64,000 nt of DNA. Origin: Streptacidiphilus fuscans (lineage in GTDB: Bacteria; Actinomycetota; Actinomycetes; Streptomycetales; Streptomycetaceae). The position numbers were made by a program, and so were the translations under genes. Location of the stretch: the NCBI RefSeq assembly GCF_015690355.1, contig NZ_JADPRT010000009.1, forward strand, positions 33,099 through 97,098. The letters are read 5' to 3'. Under the pieces are notes generated by a model. That model saw nothing but the letters and a program-made list of their open reading frames with translations. It did no database searches and was not told the origin of the DNA. How positions within the stretch are numbered: position 1 is the first letter of the stretch; the number at the start of each line of letters is the position of its first letter. This document shows positions 24,753 to 34,183 of the stretch, piece by piece.

Positions 24753-27700
24753 TCAGTGGCGCCTGCCGTTGCCGGGGCCCTGCTCGTCTCCCGGGTGCTC
24801 GTCGTGCCACTGGGCCCACTCCTCGCGGGTGCCGAGCAGCTGATCGGTGAGCGACGGCAGGTCGTCGAGCGGGGTCTCCTCGGCCCAGTCGTAGCGGCCA
24901 GAGCCCGTCGTGGCCTCGCCGTCCTCCGACGCCGTGTCACCCTTCGGACGAGCGGCCGACGGCGTGGACAGCGCCGGGATCTCCCGCGTCGCGTCCTCGG
25001 GCCCGGCCTCACCGGGCTCGGGCCGGAAGAGCCAGTCCGGGACCTTGTCCTGCACGCTCTCCGAGCTGCGCGGCGTGGCCTCGCGCCAGGCACGCGGCAG
25101 CGGAGTCTGCACCGTGGGCGCGGCCTCGACGACCGGTATCACCGTCGTCTCGTCCGCCGCAGACGTGGCCGCCGATCCCTCGGCCGCCTTGGAGCCCTTG
25201 GGGTTCTTGGGAGCCTTGGAGCCAGAGCCGGTCGCCTTCGTCGCGTTCGTCGTGCTCTTGGTGTCACTGCCGTCCTTCGACGGCATCCCCACGGTCGGGG
25301 CCCCCGCCGGGAAGGCCGGAAGCACCATCGTTTCGTCGGCGGCAGCGGGCGTGGTCGACGGCGCGTCCTTGGCCAGCGGCTTCGACTCTTCCTTCTCTTC
25401 CTGCGCCTTTCCGCGTGCCGAACGCGCCTTGCTGCGGGCGCGGCTCAGCACGGACGTCCGCTCGGGCTCGGCGGCGGTCTCGGGAGCGTCCTCGGACGCC
25501 GGAGCCTCGTCGGCGAGCACAACGGCCGGCATCACGGCGGTGGCGTCGAGATCCGCCGGACCGTCGGCGGCGACGGCGGGCAGGACCGCCGTCCGCTCCT
25601 CGTCCGCCTCGTCGGACGCAGCAGACGCCTGCGAGGCAGCGAACCCCGCGGCTATGTGACCCGACGCCGCAGACTCCGCCTCAGCCTCGTCGCCGGCCCC
25701 GCCCTCAGCACGGTCGGCGCGGTCAGCCTGCTCGGCCTCCGCTGCCTTCGCCGCCTCCGCCACCTCGGCGGCCTTCGCCGCTTCCTCGGCGGCACGGCGG
25801 GACGCCTCGGAGCGCAGCAGCGCCTCCTCCACGCGGCGGCGCTCCTCCGCCTTCTTCGCCTCGCGCTGGCGCTCCAGCTCCGCCAGTCGCTCCGCCTCGG
25901 CGGCGGCCTCGCGGCGGGCCTGTTCCTCGGCGCGGCGACGTTCCTCCTCCTCAGCGGCACGGCGGGCAGCCTCCGCAGCGGCGGCGGCGCGGGCTGCCTC
26001 CGCGGCGAGCCGGGCGACCTCGGCGGCCCTGCGGTCCTCCTCGGCCTGGCGGGCCTTCTCCGCCTCCTCGGCCTCCAGCCGGAGCTTCTCCAGCTGGGCC
26101 TGACGCTCGCGCTCGGCGCGCTCCTCCTCGGCCTTGCGGCGCGCCTCCTCGGCGAGACGACGGGCCTCGGCCTCACGCGCGAGCCGCTCCTGCTCCACGA
26201 GCGCGGCCTTCTCCTTCTCGGAGAGGGGCAGCTCGCGGTCGAGCCGGTGACGGATCGCGGTGGTGACGGCCTGCGGCGGCTGGCCCGCGTCGACGACCAG
26301 GTAGCGAGCCGCATCTGCGGCGGCCAGCTCCAGGAACGCGGCGCGCACCCGCTGGTGGAAGACCTCCGGCTCGGACTCCATCCGGTCCGGCGCCTCGGTG
26401 AACCGTTCCCGCGCGGCGGACGGCGCGACGTCCAGCAGCACGGTCAGATCCGGGACCAGGCCGCCGGTGGCCCAGCGGTTCAGCCGGGCGACATCCGCGC
26501 CGTCGAGGTCGCGGCCCGCGCCCTGGTAGGCGATGGACGAGTCGGCGTACCGGTCGGTGATCACCACGGCGCCGCGCTCCAGCGCCGGAAGGATCACCGA
26601 GTCGACGTGCTCGGCCCGGTCGGCGGCGAAGATCAGTGCCTCGGCCCGGTGCGATATCCCCGTGTTGGCGACATCCAGCAGCATGGCCCGGAGCCGCTGG
26701 CCGACAGCGCTGCCGCCCGGCTCACGGGTCAGCACCACCTCATGGCCCTTGCTGCGGATCCACTCCGCCAGCGCCTGGGCCTGGGTGGACTTGCCCGCGC
26801 CGTCGCCGCCCTCCAGGGCGATGAAGAAGCCCGTGCCCGCCCGGTGCGCGGGCGGCTCGACGCCGCCGCGCAGGGCGTCCCAGATGTCGCGCGGCAGCGG
26901 CGCGACACCCTTGCGGTCGTCCGCGCGCAGCAGCACGACGACGGCGAGCAGCAGGAGCAGCAGCCCGGCGGTGGCGGTCGCGAGCCCCGCGCCGCCGTGG
27001 TCGAAGGTCAGCGTGGTGCCGCCGAACTGCTCCGGCCCGTACACCGCACCGAGCAGCGGCGTGACGACCAGTCCGAGCGCGACGGCGACCCGCAGCATCG
27101 CGTGCAGGTGCTCGTCGACGCGCGGGCGACGGGCATCCTCGGTTTCCAGCGCGAGCAGCACCCGGGCCGTGCGGAAGGCGACGCCGCTCGCCACACCGGC
27201 CAGCGTGAACAGCACCAGCGCCAGCACGTAGTCGCGGACCAGCCCGCCGAGCAGCAGCGCCAGCCCGGTCGTGCCCATGGCCAGCGGCAGCAGCCGACGA
27301 CGGCTGAGCGTCGGCAGGACGCCACGGCTGACGCGCAGTCCGAGCAGCAGCCCGGCGGTCAGGGCGAGCACCAGCAGGGCGTAGCCGATCGTCCCGGCCT
27401 GCAGGTCGACCGCGTGCTGGACGGCGGTGGACGCGGCGGCTGCGACGGCCGCCGCCGTGGACGTGGCCGCCAGGCTGAAGACGAGGGACGAGCCGGTACG
27501 GCCGCGGGCGACCAGCCCGGGCGTGACGTCCGCCGGGGCGCGCAGGTTCGTCAGCGGCGAGTGCGGCTCGAAGCGACGACGGCCGGTCGCCGCCTCGGGC
27601 AGCTCCTGCAGGTACTGAAGCGTTCCCGCGGTGAGGAAGAGCGCGGCCGCGCCGAACGCGCCCAGCGCCAGGCCGTGCGTGCCGAGCCAGTCGACGGCCT

Positions 27701-28361
27701 GACCGAGCCCCTGGTTCACCAGGGTCAGCACGATCAGCAGCACGGAGGCGAGCGGAACCGTGGCGTACCCGGTCCACAGCTCGATGTGGAGCAGCACCGG
27801 CCGCTGGTCCACCGGCGGGTGGCCGGGGGTGGGCGCGGGCAGCAGCTGCTCGACGAAGGACTCGCGGGTGACCACGATCAGCCGCTCAAGCGCGGCGGTC
27901 ACGAAGACGGTGACGAGCAGCCAGACCCACGCCTTGGACCCGGTCCAGAGCACCCAGAACACCGAGCAGGCGAGCAGGACCCCGCGCAGCGCCTCCGCGA
28001 CGACGAGCAGCCACCGCCGGTCCAGACGCTGCGTCAACTGCGCGAGGGGCGCCAGCAGGACGGCGCCGAACAGCAGCGTGGCCACGATCCGCGCGCCGAA
28101 GACGGCGGCGACCGCGAACATCACCCCGGTGTAGCCGCCGCCCAGCGCCTGGGCGCCGACCACGGCGACGACCGTCAGCGCCAGCAGGGTCAGCAGTGCC
28201 AGGCGGTCACCCAGCGCACCCACGGCGTGCGCGCGCCAGGCGCGGTTGTACGCGCGCACCCGCAACAGCGCGCGGGCGCGCGACGTCACGGTGACGCCGG
28301 TGGAGGGGATGCCGGGACTTTCCGGGGCCTTGTTCGTGGGCTCCTGCGACTCGGGGCTCAT
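24753..28361 (-). CDS. tmk: Thymidylate kinase fused to an N-terminal MFS-like membrane domain
   Basis: This 1202-residue protein has three parts. Residues 1 to about 490 form a transporter-like membrane domain with about 12 hydrophobic segments. Residues about 505-715 are a complete dTMP kinase: P-loop ALEGGDGAGKST, the DR(Y/H) motif VITDRYADSSIAYQG and LVPDLTVLLDV. From about 720 to 870 lies a long charged Ala/Glu/Arg coiled coil, followed by a disordered acidic tail ending in GNGRRH. The kinase makes dTDP for DNA synthesis. The same architecture is known from Streptomyces (about SCO3542). It lies between holB and topA. ATG at 28361. Confidence 0.95.
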   Translation of the reverse strand: MSPESQEPTNKAPESPGIPSTGVTVTSRARALLRVRAYNRAWRAHAVGALGDRLALLTLLALTVVAVVGAQALGGGYTGVMFAVAAVFGARIVATLLFGAVLLAPLAQLTQRLDRRWLLVVAEALRGVLLACSVFWVLWTGSKAWVWLLVTVFVTAALERLIVVTRESFVEQLLPAPTPGHPPVDQRPVLLHIELWTGYATVPLASVLLIVLTLVNQGLGQAVDWLGTHGLALGAFGAAALFLTAGTLQYLQELPEAATGRRRFEPHSPLTNLRAPADVTPGLVARGRTGSSLVFSLAATSTAAAVAAAASTAVQHAVDLQAGTIGYALLVLALTAGLLLGLRVSRGVLPTLSRRRLLPLAMGTTGLALLLGGLVRDYVLALVLFTLAGVASGVAFRTARVLLALETEDARRPRVDEHLHAMLRVAVALGLVVTPLLGAVYGPEQFGGTTLTFDHGGAGLATATAGLLLLLLAVVVLLRADDRKGVAPLPRDIWDALRGGVEPPAHRAGTGFFIALEGGDGAGKSTQAQALAEWIRSKGHEVVLTREPGGSAVGQRLRAMLLDVANTGISHRAEALIFAADRAEHVDSVILPALERGAVVITDRYADSSIAYQGAGRDLDGADVARLNRWATGGLVPDLTVLLDVAPSAARERFTEAPDRMESEPEVFHQRVRAAFLELAAADAARYLVVDAGQPPQAVTTAIRHRLDRELPLSEKEKAALVEQERLAREAEARRLAEEARRKAEEERAERERQAQLEKLRLEAEEAEKARQAEEDRRAAEVARLAAEAARAAAAAEAARRAAEEEERRRAEEQARREAAAEAERLAELERQREAKKAEERRRVEEALLRSEASRRAAEEAAKAAEVAEAAKAAEAEQADRADRAEGGAGDEAEAESAASGHIAAGFAASQASAASDEADEERTAVLPAVAADGPADLDATAVMPAVVLADEAPASEDAPETAAEPERTSVLSRARSKARSARGKAQEEKEESKPLAKDAPSTTPAAADETMVLPAFPAGAPTVGMPSKDGSDTKSTTNATKATGSGSKAPKNPKGSKAAEGSAATSAADETTVIPVVEAAPTVQTPLPRAWREATPRSSESVQDKVPDWLFRPEPGEAGPEDATREIPALSTPSAARPKGDTASEDGEATTGSGRYDWAEETPLDDLPSLTDQLLGTREEWAQWHDEHPGDEQGPGNGRRH

Positions 28362-28453
28362 ACGGCCAGCCTAACCGGAGGTTAGGACAGCAGATGCCCG
28401 GTTCGCGTCGGTCATGACAGGGTTGTGACCAACCGGTAGACGGGGCGACAACC

Positions 28454-28498
28454 GAACGCCCCGACGAACCGACCGAAGGCAGGTTCGACGGGGCGTTC
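28454..28498 (-). terminator. Stem-loop terminator of topA
   Basis: GAACGCCCCGACGAACC at 28454-28470 pairs with GGTTCGACGGGGCGTTC at 28482-28498 (16 of 17 matches, 11-base loop), 19 bp after the topA stop. Confidence 0.85.
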
Positions 28499-28516
28499 AG
28501 CCAACTGCTCAGCCGG

Positions 28517-31303
28517 TTACTCGGCCGTGGTCTTCTTCGCGGCGGTCTTCTTGGCCGGAGCCTTCTTCGCCGCCGTCTTCTTGGCTGCCGTCTTCTTCGC
28601 AGCGGTCTTCTTGGCCGGGGCCTTCTTCGCGGTCTTCTTGACCGGCCCCTTGGCCCGCTTCTCGGCGAGCAGCTCGAAGCCGCGCTCCGGGGTGATCTCC
28701 TCGACGGAGTCGTCCCGCCGCAGCGTCGCGTTGGTCTCGCCGTCCGTGACGTACGGGCCGAAGCGCCCGTCCTTGACCACGACCGGACGCTCGCTGACCG
28801 GGTCGACGCCCAGCTCCTTGAGCGGCGGCTTGGCGGCCGCGCGACCGCGCGCCTTCGGCTGGGCGTAGATGGCCAGGGCCTCCTCCAGGGTGACCGTGAA
28901 CATCTGGTCCTCGGTCTCCAGGGAGCGCGAGTCCGTGCCCTTCTTCAGGTACGGCCCGTACCGGCCGTTCTGCACGGTGATCTCGACGCCCTCGGCGTCG
29001 GCCCCGACGACGCGCGGCAGGCCGAAGACCTTGAGCGCGTCCTCCAGCGTCACCGTGTCCAGGTCCCAGGACTTCAGCAGCGAGCCGGTGCGCGGCTTGA
29101 CCGCGTTCTTGCCGGTCTTGGGCGTGCCCTCGGGGAGCACCTCGGTGAAGTACGGCCCGTAGCGTCCCGCCTTGGCGACGATCATGTTGCCGGACTCCGG
29201 GTCCTTGCCCAGCTCGCGCTCGCCGCTGGGCTTGGCCAGCAGTTCCTCGGCCAGCTCGACGGTCAGCTCGTCGGGGGCCAGCTCGTCCGGCACGTCGGCA
29301 CGCTGCTCGCCGCGCTCCACGTAGGGGCCGTAGCGGCCGACGCGGAGGACCACACCGGAGTCCGCGAGCGGGAACGAGCTGATCTCACGGGCGTCGATCG
29401 CGCCGAGGTCGGTCACCAGCTCCTTGAGCCCGCCGAGGTGGTCGCCGTCGCCGTTGCCCGCGTCAGCGGCGGCCGAGGCCGCAAGCTCGCCCTCGCCGAA
29501 GTAGAAGCGGCGCAGCCACGGGACGGACTGGGCCTCGCCGCGCGCGATCGCGTCGAGGTCGTCCTCCATCCTGGCGGTGAAGTCGTAGTCGACCAGCCGT
29601 CCGAAGTGCTCCTCCAGCAGCCGGACCACGGCCAGCGCCAGGAAGGACGGCACCAGCGCGGTGCCCTTCTTGAAGACGTACTTGCGCGCGATGATCGTGT
29701 CGATGATCGCGGCGTAGGTCGACGGGCGGCCGATCTCGCGGTCTTCCAGCTCCTTGACCAGCGAGGCCTCGGTGTAGCGCGCCGGAGGCTTGGTCGCGTG
29801 GCCGTCCGGGTTGATCTCCTCGGCGCGGACCCCGTCGCCCTCGGCGACCGGCGGCAGCCGGCGCTCGCGGTCGTCGAGCTCGGCGTCCGGGTCGTCCCGG
29901 CCCTCGACGTAGGCCTTGAGGAAGCCGTGGAAGGTGATGATCTTGCCGGAGGCGGAGAACTCGACGTCCCGGCCGTCGGCGGAGGTGCCGGCGACCTTGA
30001 CGCTGACGGACTGGCCGACGGCGTCCTTCATCTGGGAGGCGACGGTGCGCATCCAGATCAGCTCGTAGAGCTTGAACTCGTCACCGCTCAGGCGGGTCTC
30101 GGCCGGGGTGCGGAAGCGGTCGCCGGAGGGACGGATCGCCTCGTGCGCCTCCTGCGCGTTCTTCACCTTCCCGGCGTAGACGCGGGGCGCGTCCGGCAGG
30201 TACTCGCGGCCGTAGAGCTGCTCGACCTGGGCCCGGGCCGCGGTGACCGCGGTCTCCGAGAGCGTGGTCGAGTCGGTACGCATATAGGTGATGAAGCCGT
30301 TCTCGTACAGCCGCTGCGCCACGTCCATCGCACGCTTGGCGCCGAAGCCGAGCTTGCGGCTCGCCTCCTGCTGCATCGTGGTGGTGCGGAACGGCGCGTA
30401 CGGCGAGCGACGGTACGGCTTGGACTCGACGCTGCGGACCCGGAACTGGGTGTCGGCGAGCGCGGCGGCCAGCGCCCGGACGTTCTCCTCGTCCAGGTGC
30501 AGCACCTGGGCGGCCGCCCCGGCACCACCCTTGAGCTGCCCGAGCGAGTCGAAGTCGCGGCCGGTGGCCACGCGGCGGCCGTCGACCGCGGTGAGCCGGG
30601 CGCCGAAGGTGCCGGGGTCACCCGCGGCCCGCCCGGCGTCGGCGGTGGCGAAGACGGCGGTCAGGTCCCAGTACGACGCGGAGCGGAACGCCATCCGCTC
30701 GCGCTCCCGCTCGACCACGAGCCGGGTCGCCACGGACTGGACGCGGCCCGCCGAAAGCTTCGGCATGACCTTCTTCCACAGCACCGGGGAGACCTCGTAG
30801 CCGTAGAGGCGGTCGAGGATCCGGCGCGTCTCCTGGGCGTCGACCAGGCGCTTGTTCAACTCACGCGGGTGGCGCACGGCCTCCTGGATGGCGTCCTTGG
30901 TGATCTCGTGGAAGACCATCCGATGCACCGGCACCTTGGGACGCAGCACCTCCTGGAGGTGCCAGGCGATGGCCTCGCCCTCGCGGTCCTCATCGGTGGC
31001 GAGGAAGAGTTCGTCGGCGTCCTTCAGCAGCGACTTGAGCTTGGAGACCTGGGCCTTCTTGTCCGGATTGACGACATAGATCGGCTCGAAATCGTGCTCC
31101 ACGTCGATGCCGAGCCTGCGCACCTCACCGGTGTAGCCCTCCGGGACCTCGGCGGCGGTGCCCGGCAGGTCACGGATATGCCCGACGCTCGCCTCGACCA
31201 CGTACCCAGGGCCCAGATAACCCTTGATCGTCTTCGCCTTGGCCGGCGACTCGACGATCACGAGTCGCCGTCCTTCGCGTGCGGTCTCGCTGGTCGGGGA
31301 CAC
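28517..31303 (-). CDS. topA: DNA topoisomerase I
   Basis: The 928-residue type IA topoisomerase starts with the TOPRIM domain (RRLVIVESPAKAKTIKGYL, ATDEDREGEAIAWHL) and has the catalytic tyrosine in FITYMRTDSTTLSE. C-terminal half: four repeats with the pattern NGRYGPY/KAGRYGPY and no four-Cys zinc fingers. The tail (about 895-925) is built of KKTAAKK repeats, a lysine-rich extension typical of Streptomyces TopA that supports processive relaxation. It removes negative supercoils. GTG at 31303 after GGAAGAGAAG. Upstream is a 516-bp non-coding region with a strong stem-loop that may bear on its supercoil-sensitive expression. Confidence 0.98.
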   Translation of the reverse strand: MSPTSETAREGRRLVIVESPAKAKTIKGYLGPGYVVEASVGHIRDLPGTAAEVPEGYTGEVRRLGIDVEHDFEPIYVVNPDKKAQVSKLKSLLKDADELFLATDEDREGEAIAWHLQEVLRPKVPVHRMVFHEITKDAIQEAVRHPRELNKRLVDAQETRRILDRLYGYEVSPVLWKKVMPKLSAGRVQSVATRLVVERERERMAFRSASYWDLTAVFATADAGRAAGDPGTFGARLTAVDGRRVATGRDFDSLGQLKGGAGAAAQVLHLDEENVRALAAALADTQFRVRSVESKPYRRSPYAPFRTTTMQQEASRKLGFGAKRAMDVAQRLYENGFITYMRTDSTTLSETAVTAARAQVEQLYGREYLPDAPRVYAGKVKNAQEAHEAIRPSGDRFRTPAETRLSGDEFKLYELIWMRTVASQMKDAVGQSVSVKVAGTSADGRDVEFSASGKIITFHGFLKAYVEGRDDPDAELDDRERRLPPVAEGDGVRAEEINPDGHATKPPARYTEASLVKELEDREIGRPSTYAAIIDTIIARKYVFKKGTALVPSFLALAVVRLLEEHFGRLVDYDFTARMEDDLDAIARGEAQSVPWLRRFYFGEGELAASAAADAGNGDGDHLGGLKELVTDLGAIDAREISSFPLADSGVVLRVGRYGPYVERGEQRADVPDELAPDELTVELAEELLAKPSGERELGKDPESGNMIVAKAGRYGPYFTEVLPEGTPKTGKNAVKPRTGSLLKSWDLDTVTLEDALKVFGLPRVVGADAEGVEITVQNGRYGPYLKKGTDSRSLETEDQMFTVTLEEALAIYAQPKARGRAAAKPPLKELGVDPVSERPVVVKDGRFGPYVTDGETNATLRRDDSVEEITPERGFELLAEKRAKGPVKKTAKKAPAKKTAAKKTAAKKTAAKKAPAKKTAAKKTTAE

Positions 31304-31803
31304 CTTCGCTCTTCTCTTCCGGTCGAGTAGGGGGTGGTCGTCGCGCTGCTCGCGGCAACACGGTCCTGAATGCGGAGTGTGACCGCACCCCGGTGCCCCT
31401 TGTCAAACGGACGGATCCCGGCATGTCATGGGCGGGGGTCGCCCGCTGCCTCTCGAACGGTAACCCGAATCCTCGGGTTCCCGCCGTTCGGGCCTGGGTC
31501 GTACGGTTGGACCGGCACCGGCGGGGACAGGCCGGACAAGCCGGATCATAGGACTGCCCGCCTGGCCTGCGGCGCAGAACCCGATCCTTTCGGCGTGTCT
31601 CTGCCCATCCGGACGCAAGAGCATGCGCATGTCTGCTAAAGGCCTGCCGCACCGTGCGCCGCTGACCTCGGACGAAGCGGCCGCGTCGGTCGCCGGGCAG
31701 ACCTCGGGCCCGGACCTGAGCGGCGGCGTCGGCCCGGATGAGCACGCCCGACCTCGGGCCGTCCGTGGCCTCGGCCGCTGTCAGGCCGCCGGTGCCCCAC
31801 CCG
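31304..31803. other. Gene-free region upstream of topA, with compound stem-loop
   Basis: About 500 bp without a convincing gene. It should contain the topA promoter. A compound inverted repeat at 31454-31490 pairs CGAACGG with CCGTTCG and, inside it, AACCCGA with TCGGGTT around a 4-base loop. It could be part of the topA leader or an attenuator. Short open frames here lack Streptomyces codon bias. Confidence 0.6.
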
Positions 31804-31821
31804 GAGCGGAGCGCTCCGCTC
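31804..31821 (-). terminator. 18-bp perfect palindrome at the stop of the DUF3592 gene
   Basis: GAGCGGAGC followed directly by GCTCCGCTC forms a perfect palindrome overlapping the stop codon (31820-31822). It may act as a terminator, though it has no loop or T-run. Confidence 0.5.
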
Positions 31822-32242
31822 AGGCCGAAGCTGCGAGCAGCATCACACCGCAGACGGCGAAGGCGAGCCCGAGACCGACCCAGAAGACGTCGTTCCGTCC
31901 CCGCGCCGGGCCGCCCTCGACAGCCACCAGCGTCGGCCGGTCCGGGTGGTAGGCCACCGGCACCAGCGCATCCACCGCCAGGGCGGGCGTCCTGCGGATC
32001 GACGTCCAGCCGCGCGGACGCGTGACGACCTCGCCGTGCCCGTCCACGGCGAAGCTGAGCAGCGGCGCGGTGTCGGCGTGGTCCGCGTCGCCGTCCGGGT
32101 CCACCACCACACGCGCCATACCGCTGACCCCGACGCGGCGCAGGGTGCGCCGAGCCCGCACCTCTGCCGCGCACCACCAGAGCACGGCCCCGCCGAAGAG
32201 GAGGAACCACGCCCCGGTGAAGAGGCCCAGTGGAGTCCCCAT
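31820..32242 (-). CDS. DUF3592-like membrane protein
   Basis: The 140-residue protein has one N-terminal membrane segment (GLFTGAWFLLFGGAVLWWC), a central soluble part with strands ARVVVDP, PLLSFAVDGHGEVV and VAYHPDRPTLV, and a second C-terminal membrane segment (WVGLGLAFAVCGVMLLA). This matches the DUF3592 layout. Function unknown. ATG at 32242 is preferred; the open frame upstream is not hydrophobic. Genes of this family are often found beside topA in Streptomyces but no partner role is known. Confidence 0.8.
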   Translation of the reverse strand: MGTPLGLFTGAWFLLFGGAVLWWCAAEVRARRTLRRVGVSGMARVVVDPDGDADHADTAPLLSFAVDGHGEVVTRPRGWTSIRRTPALAVDALVPVAYHPDRPTLVAVEGGPARGRNDVFWVGLGLAFAVCGVMLLAASA

Positions 32243-32413
32243 GTTCGCCCCCACTCCCCGGTTCCGTCTCGCAGTTGGCCGACAAGCCACCCGATCAGGT
32301 GATCTCGTGATCATGCGATCGGCGCGGCGAGCGCCAGATTTCCAGCGGACGGGCAACAGGCGGCCTACGGCAGGGGACGTCCCGGGAAAGCTGTGATGAA
32401 CGGGAGCCGGTCA

Positions 32414-32429
32414 GCGCCGCCCGGGCGGC
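32414..32429 (-). terminator. GC palindrome downstream of the methyltransferase gene
   Basis: CGCCGCCC followed by GGGCGGCG is a perfect 16-bp palindrome 53 bp after the stop of the minus-strand methyltransferase gene. Next to it, at 32439-32475, a short ACACGGG-type direct repeat occurs. Confidence 0.5.
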
Positions 32430-32482
32430 GTGGGCGGCACAGGCAACACGGGTAACACGGGCACCACGGGCAACGTCGAACC

Positions 32483-34147
32483 TCAGGCCGGAAGCAGGAA
32501 ACCCTGTTCGACCAGCACGCGGATCTGTCCGGGCACCCGGTCCCGCAGCAGGACCGGGTCCTCATGGAGCAACTGCGCGATCGCGTCCAGGATCTCACCG
32601 GCCGTCAGCGTGCCGTCGCAGACGCCCGCGAAACCCGCCCCGATCGTGTCGACCTTGGTCGCCCGTCGCATGCCCCGGTTCTGACGCAGGATCACATGCT
32701 CGGGATCCTCCGCGCCGGGCGCACCCACCTGCTCCTGGACGACCTCGTCCGCCAGCCGGAAGCGCGCGGCCAGCAAGCCCGCGTCGTCGTGCGCACGCAG
32801 GAAGTCCTGCCGGGTGAACCACGCGTCGATTGCCGGGCCCAGCGGTTGCTCGACGGCGTGCGGCCACTCCTCGGCGACGACCACGGGCATCGCGCCCTCG
32901 GGCGCGCGCCGCAGCGTGATCCAGCCGAAGCCGACGCCGTCGACCTTGGCCGCCTCGAAGGTGTCGAGCCAGTCGGCGTAACGGCGTTCGTACTCCTCCC
33001 GCGGTCCGCGGTGGTCACCGCCGTCGCGCAGCCAGAGCTCGGCGTAGGTGGTCGGGTCCTGGACGTCGCGCTGTACGATCCAGGCGTCGCAACCGGTCCC
33101 GGCCAGCCAGCCGGCGACCCTCTCCCGCCAGTCCTCGCCGCGCACGTGCTGCCAGTTCGCCAGCAGCTGGCAGTAGCCGCCCGATTCGAGGTGCTCCCCC
33201 GCCTGTGTGACAAGGCTACGGCAGAGGTCGTCCCCGGCCATGCCGCCGTCGCGGTAGGTGAACCGGCCACCGGGAGAGATGACGAACGGCGGGTTGGAGA
33301 CGATCAGGTCGAACCGCTCGTCCTCGCCCAGCGGTTCGAAGAGGCTGCCCTCGCGGACCTCGACCCGGTCACCGAACCCCGACAACTCGGCCGTCAGACG
33401 GGTGAAGTGAAGCGCCCTCGGGTTGACGTCCGTCGCCACCACGTGACCCGCGTGCCGGGCCGCGTGCAGCGCCTGGATCCCCGACCCGGTGCCGAGGTCC
33501 AGCGCACGCCGGACCGGTCGCCGGACGGTGATGTTGGCCAGCGTCGTCGAGGCCCCTCCGACGCCGAGCACGAGCTCGCTGCGCGGCACGCCCTGGTCCG
33601 TGGCCGCGCCCGAGCCGATCCCGCCTGCCCCGCCGACCGCGCAGCCGAGGTCGGACACGATCCACGCGTCCGCCGCGTCCCCGACGGCGGCTCCGAGGGC
33701 AGGCCCGGAGGCGTCGGACGTCTCCGCGATGTCGTTGGCGTACGGGCGGATGTCGACCGTCGCCCGGACGTCGCTCTCGGGGGTCCGGACCAGCCAGCCG
33801 TCGGCAAGCGCCTCGTCGACCGGCAGCGCCACGGCGGCCGCCGGGTAGGGCACGCCGCGCTGCAGCAGGAAGAGCCGGACCAGCGTCTGCAGCGGCCCCT
33901 GCCCCACGGTCGCCCGCAGCGCGGGCACGCTCTCGCTGCGGGCCAACGCCGCGTAGGCGGCCGCGCCAAGGAGTTCGAGGCAGCCGTCGGCGGTGTAGTC
34001 GGCCGCGAGGAAAGCCTCACGCAGCCGGGCGATCCGCTCGGGGTCGAGGGTCGGCAGCAAGCCGTGCGGAGCGCCGTCAGCAGCGCCGTGCGCAGCCCTG
34101 TCGGAAGCGCCGTTCGGGACGGAGGATGCGGATGAACTGGTCGTCAC
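32483..34147 (-). CDS. N5-glutamine-type (NPPF) class I methyltransferase with flanking domains
   Basis: The 554-residue protein has a central SAM-binding domain: ALDLGTGSGIQALHAARH (motif I), VVATDVNPRAL (motif II) and LIVSNPPFVISPGG, whose NPPF motif is typical of enzymes methylating amide nitrogens (Gln, adenine, guanine). N-terminal residues 1-160 and a C-terminal 150-residue part are extra domains seen in actinobacterial homologues. The target could be a protein glutamine or a ribosomal nucleotide; not determinable here. GTG at 34147 after GGGGAG. Part of the conserved topA-hppA neighbourhood. Confidence 0.88.
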   Translation of the reverse strand: MTTSSSASSVPNGASDRAAHGAADGAPHGLLPTLDPERIARLREAFLAADYTADGCLELLGAAAYAALARSESVPALRATVGQGPLQTLVRLFLLQRGVPYPAAAVALPVDEALADGWLVRTPESDVRATVDIRPYANDIAETSDASGPALGAAVGDAADAWIVSDLGCAVGGAGGIGSGAATDQGVPRSELVLGVGGASTTLANITVRRPVRRALDLGTGSGIQALHAARHAGHVVATDVNPRALHFTRLTAELSGFGDRVEVREGSLFEPLGEDERFDLIVSNPPFVISPGGRFTYRDGGMAGDDLCRSLVTQAGEHLESGGYCQLLANWQHVRGEDWRERVAGWLAGTGCDAWIVQRDVQDPTTYAELWLRDGGDHRGPREEYERRYADWLDTFEAAKVDGVGFGWITLRRAPEGAMPVVVAEEWPHAVEQPLGPAIDAWFTRQDFLRAHDDAGLLAARFRLADEVVQEQVGAPGAEDPEHVILRQNRGMRRATKVDTIGAGFAGVCDGTLTAGEILDAIAQLLHEDPVLLRDRVPGQIRVLVEQGFLLPA

Positions 34148-34183
34148 GCGCCCATTCTCCCCGAGTTCCCACCGAGAAGAGCC

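Noticed and set aside
24726..28385. Plus-strand open frame of 1219 codons
   Set aside because: Antisense shadow of the tmk fusion gene; no recognisable domain and implausible composition.
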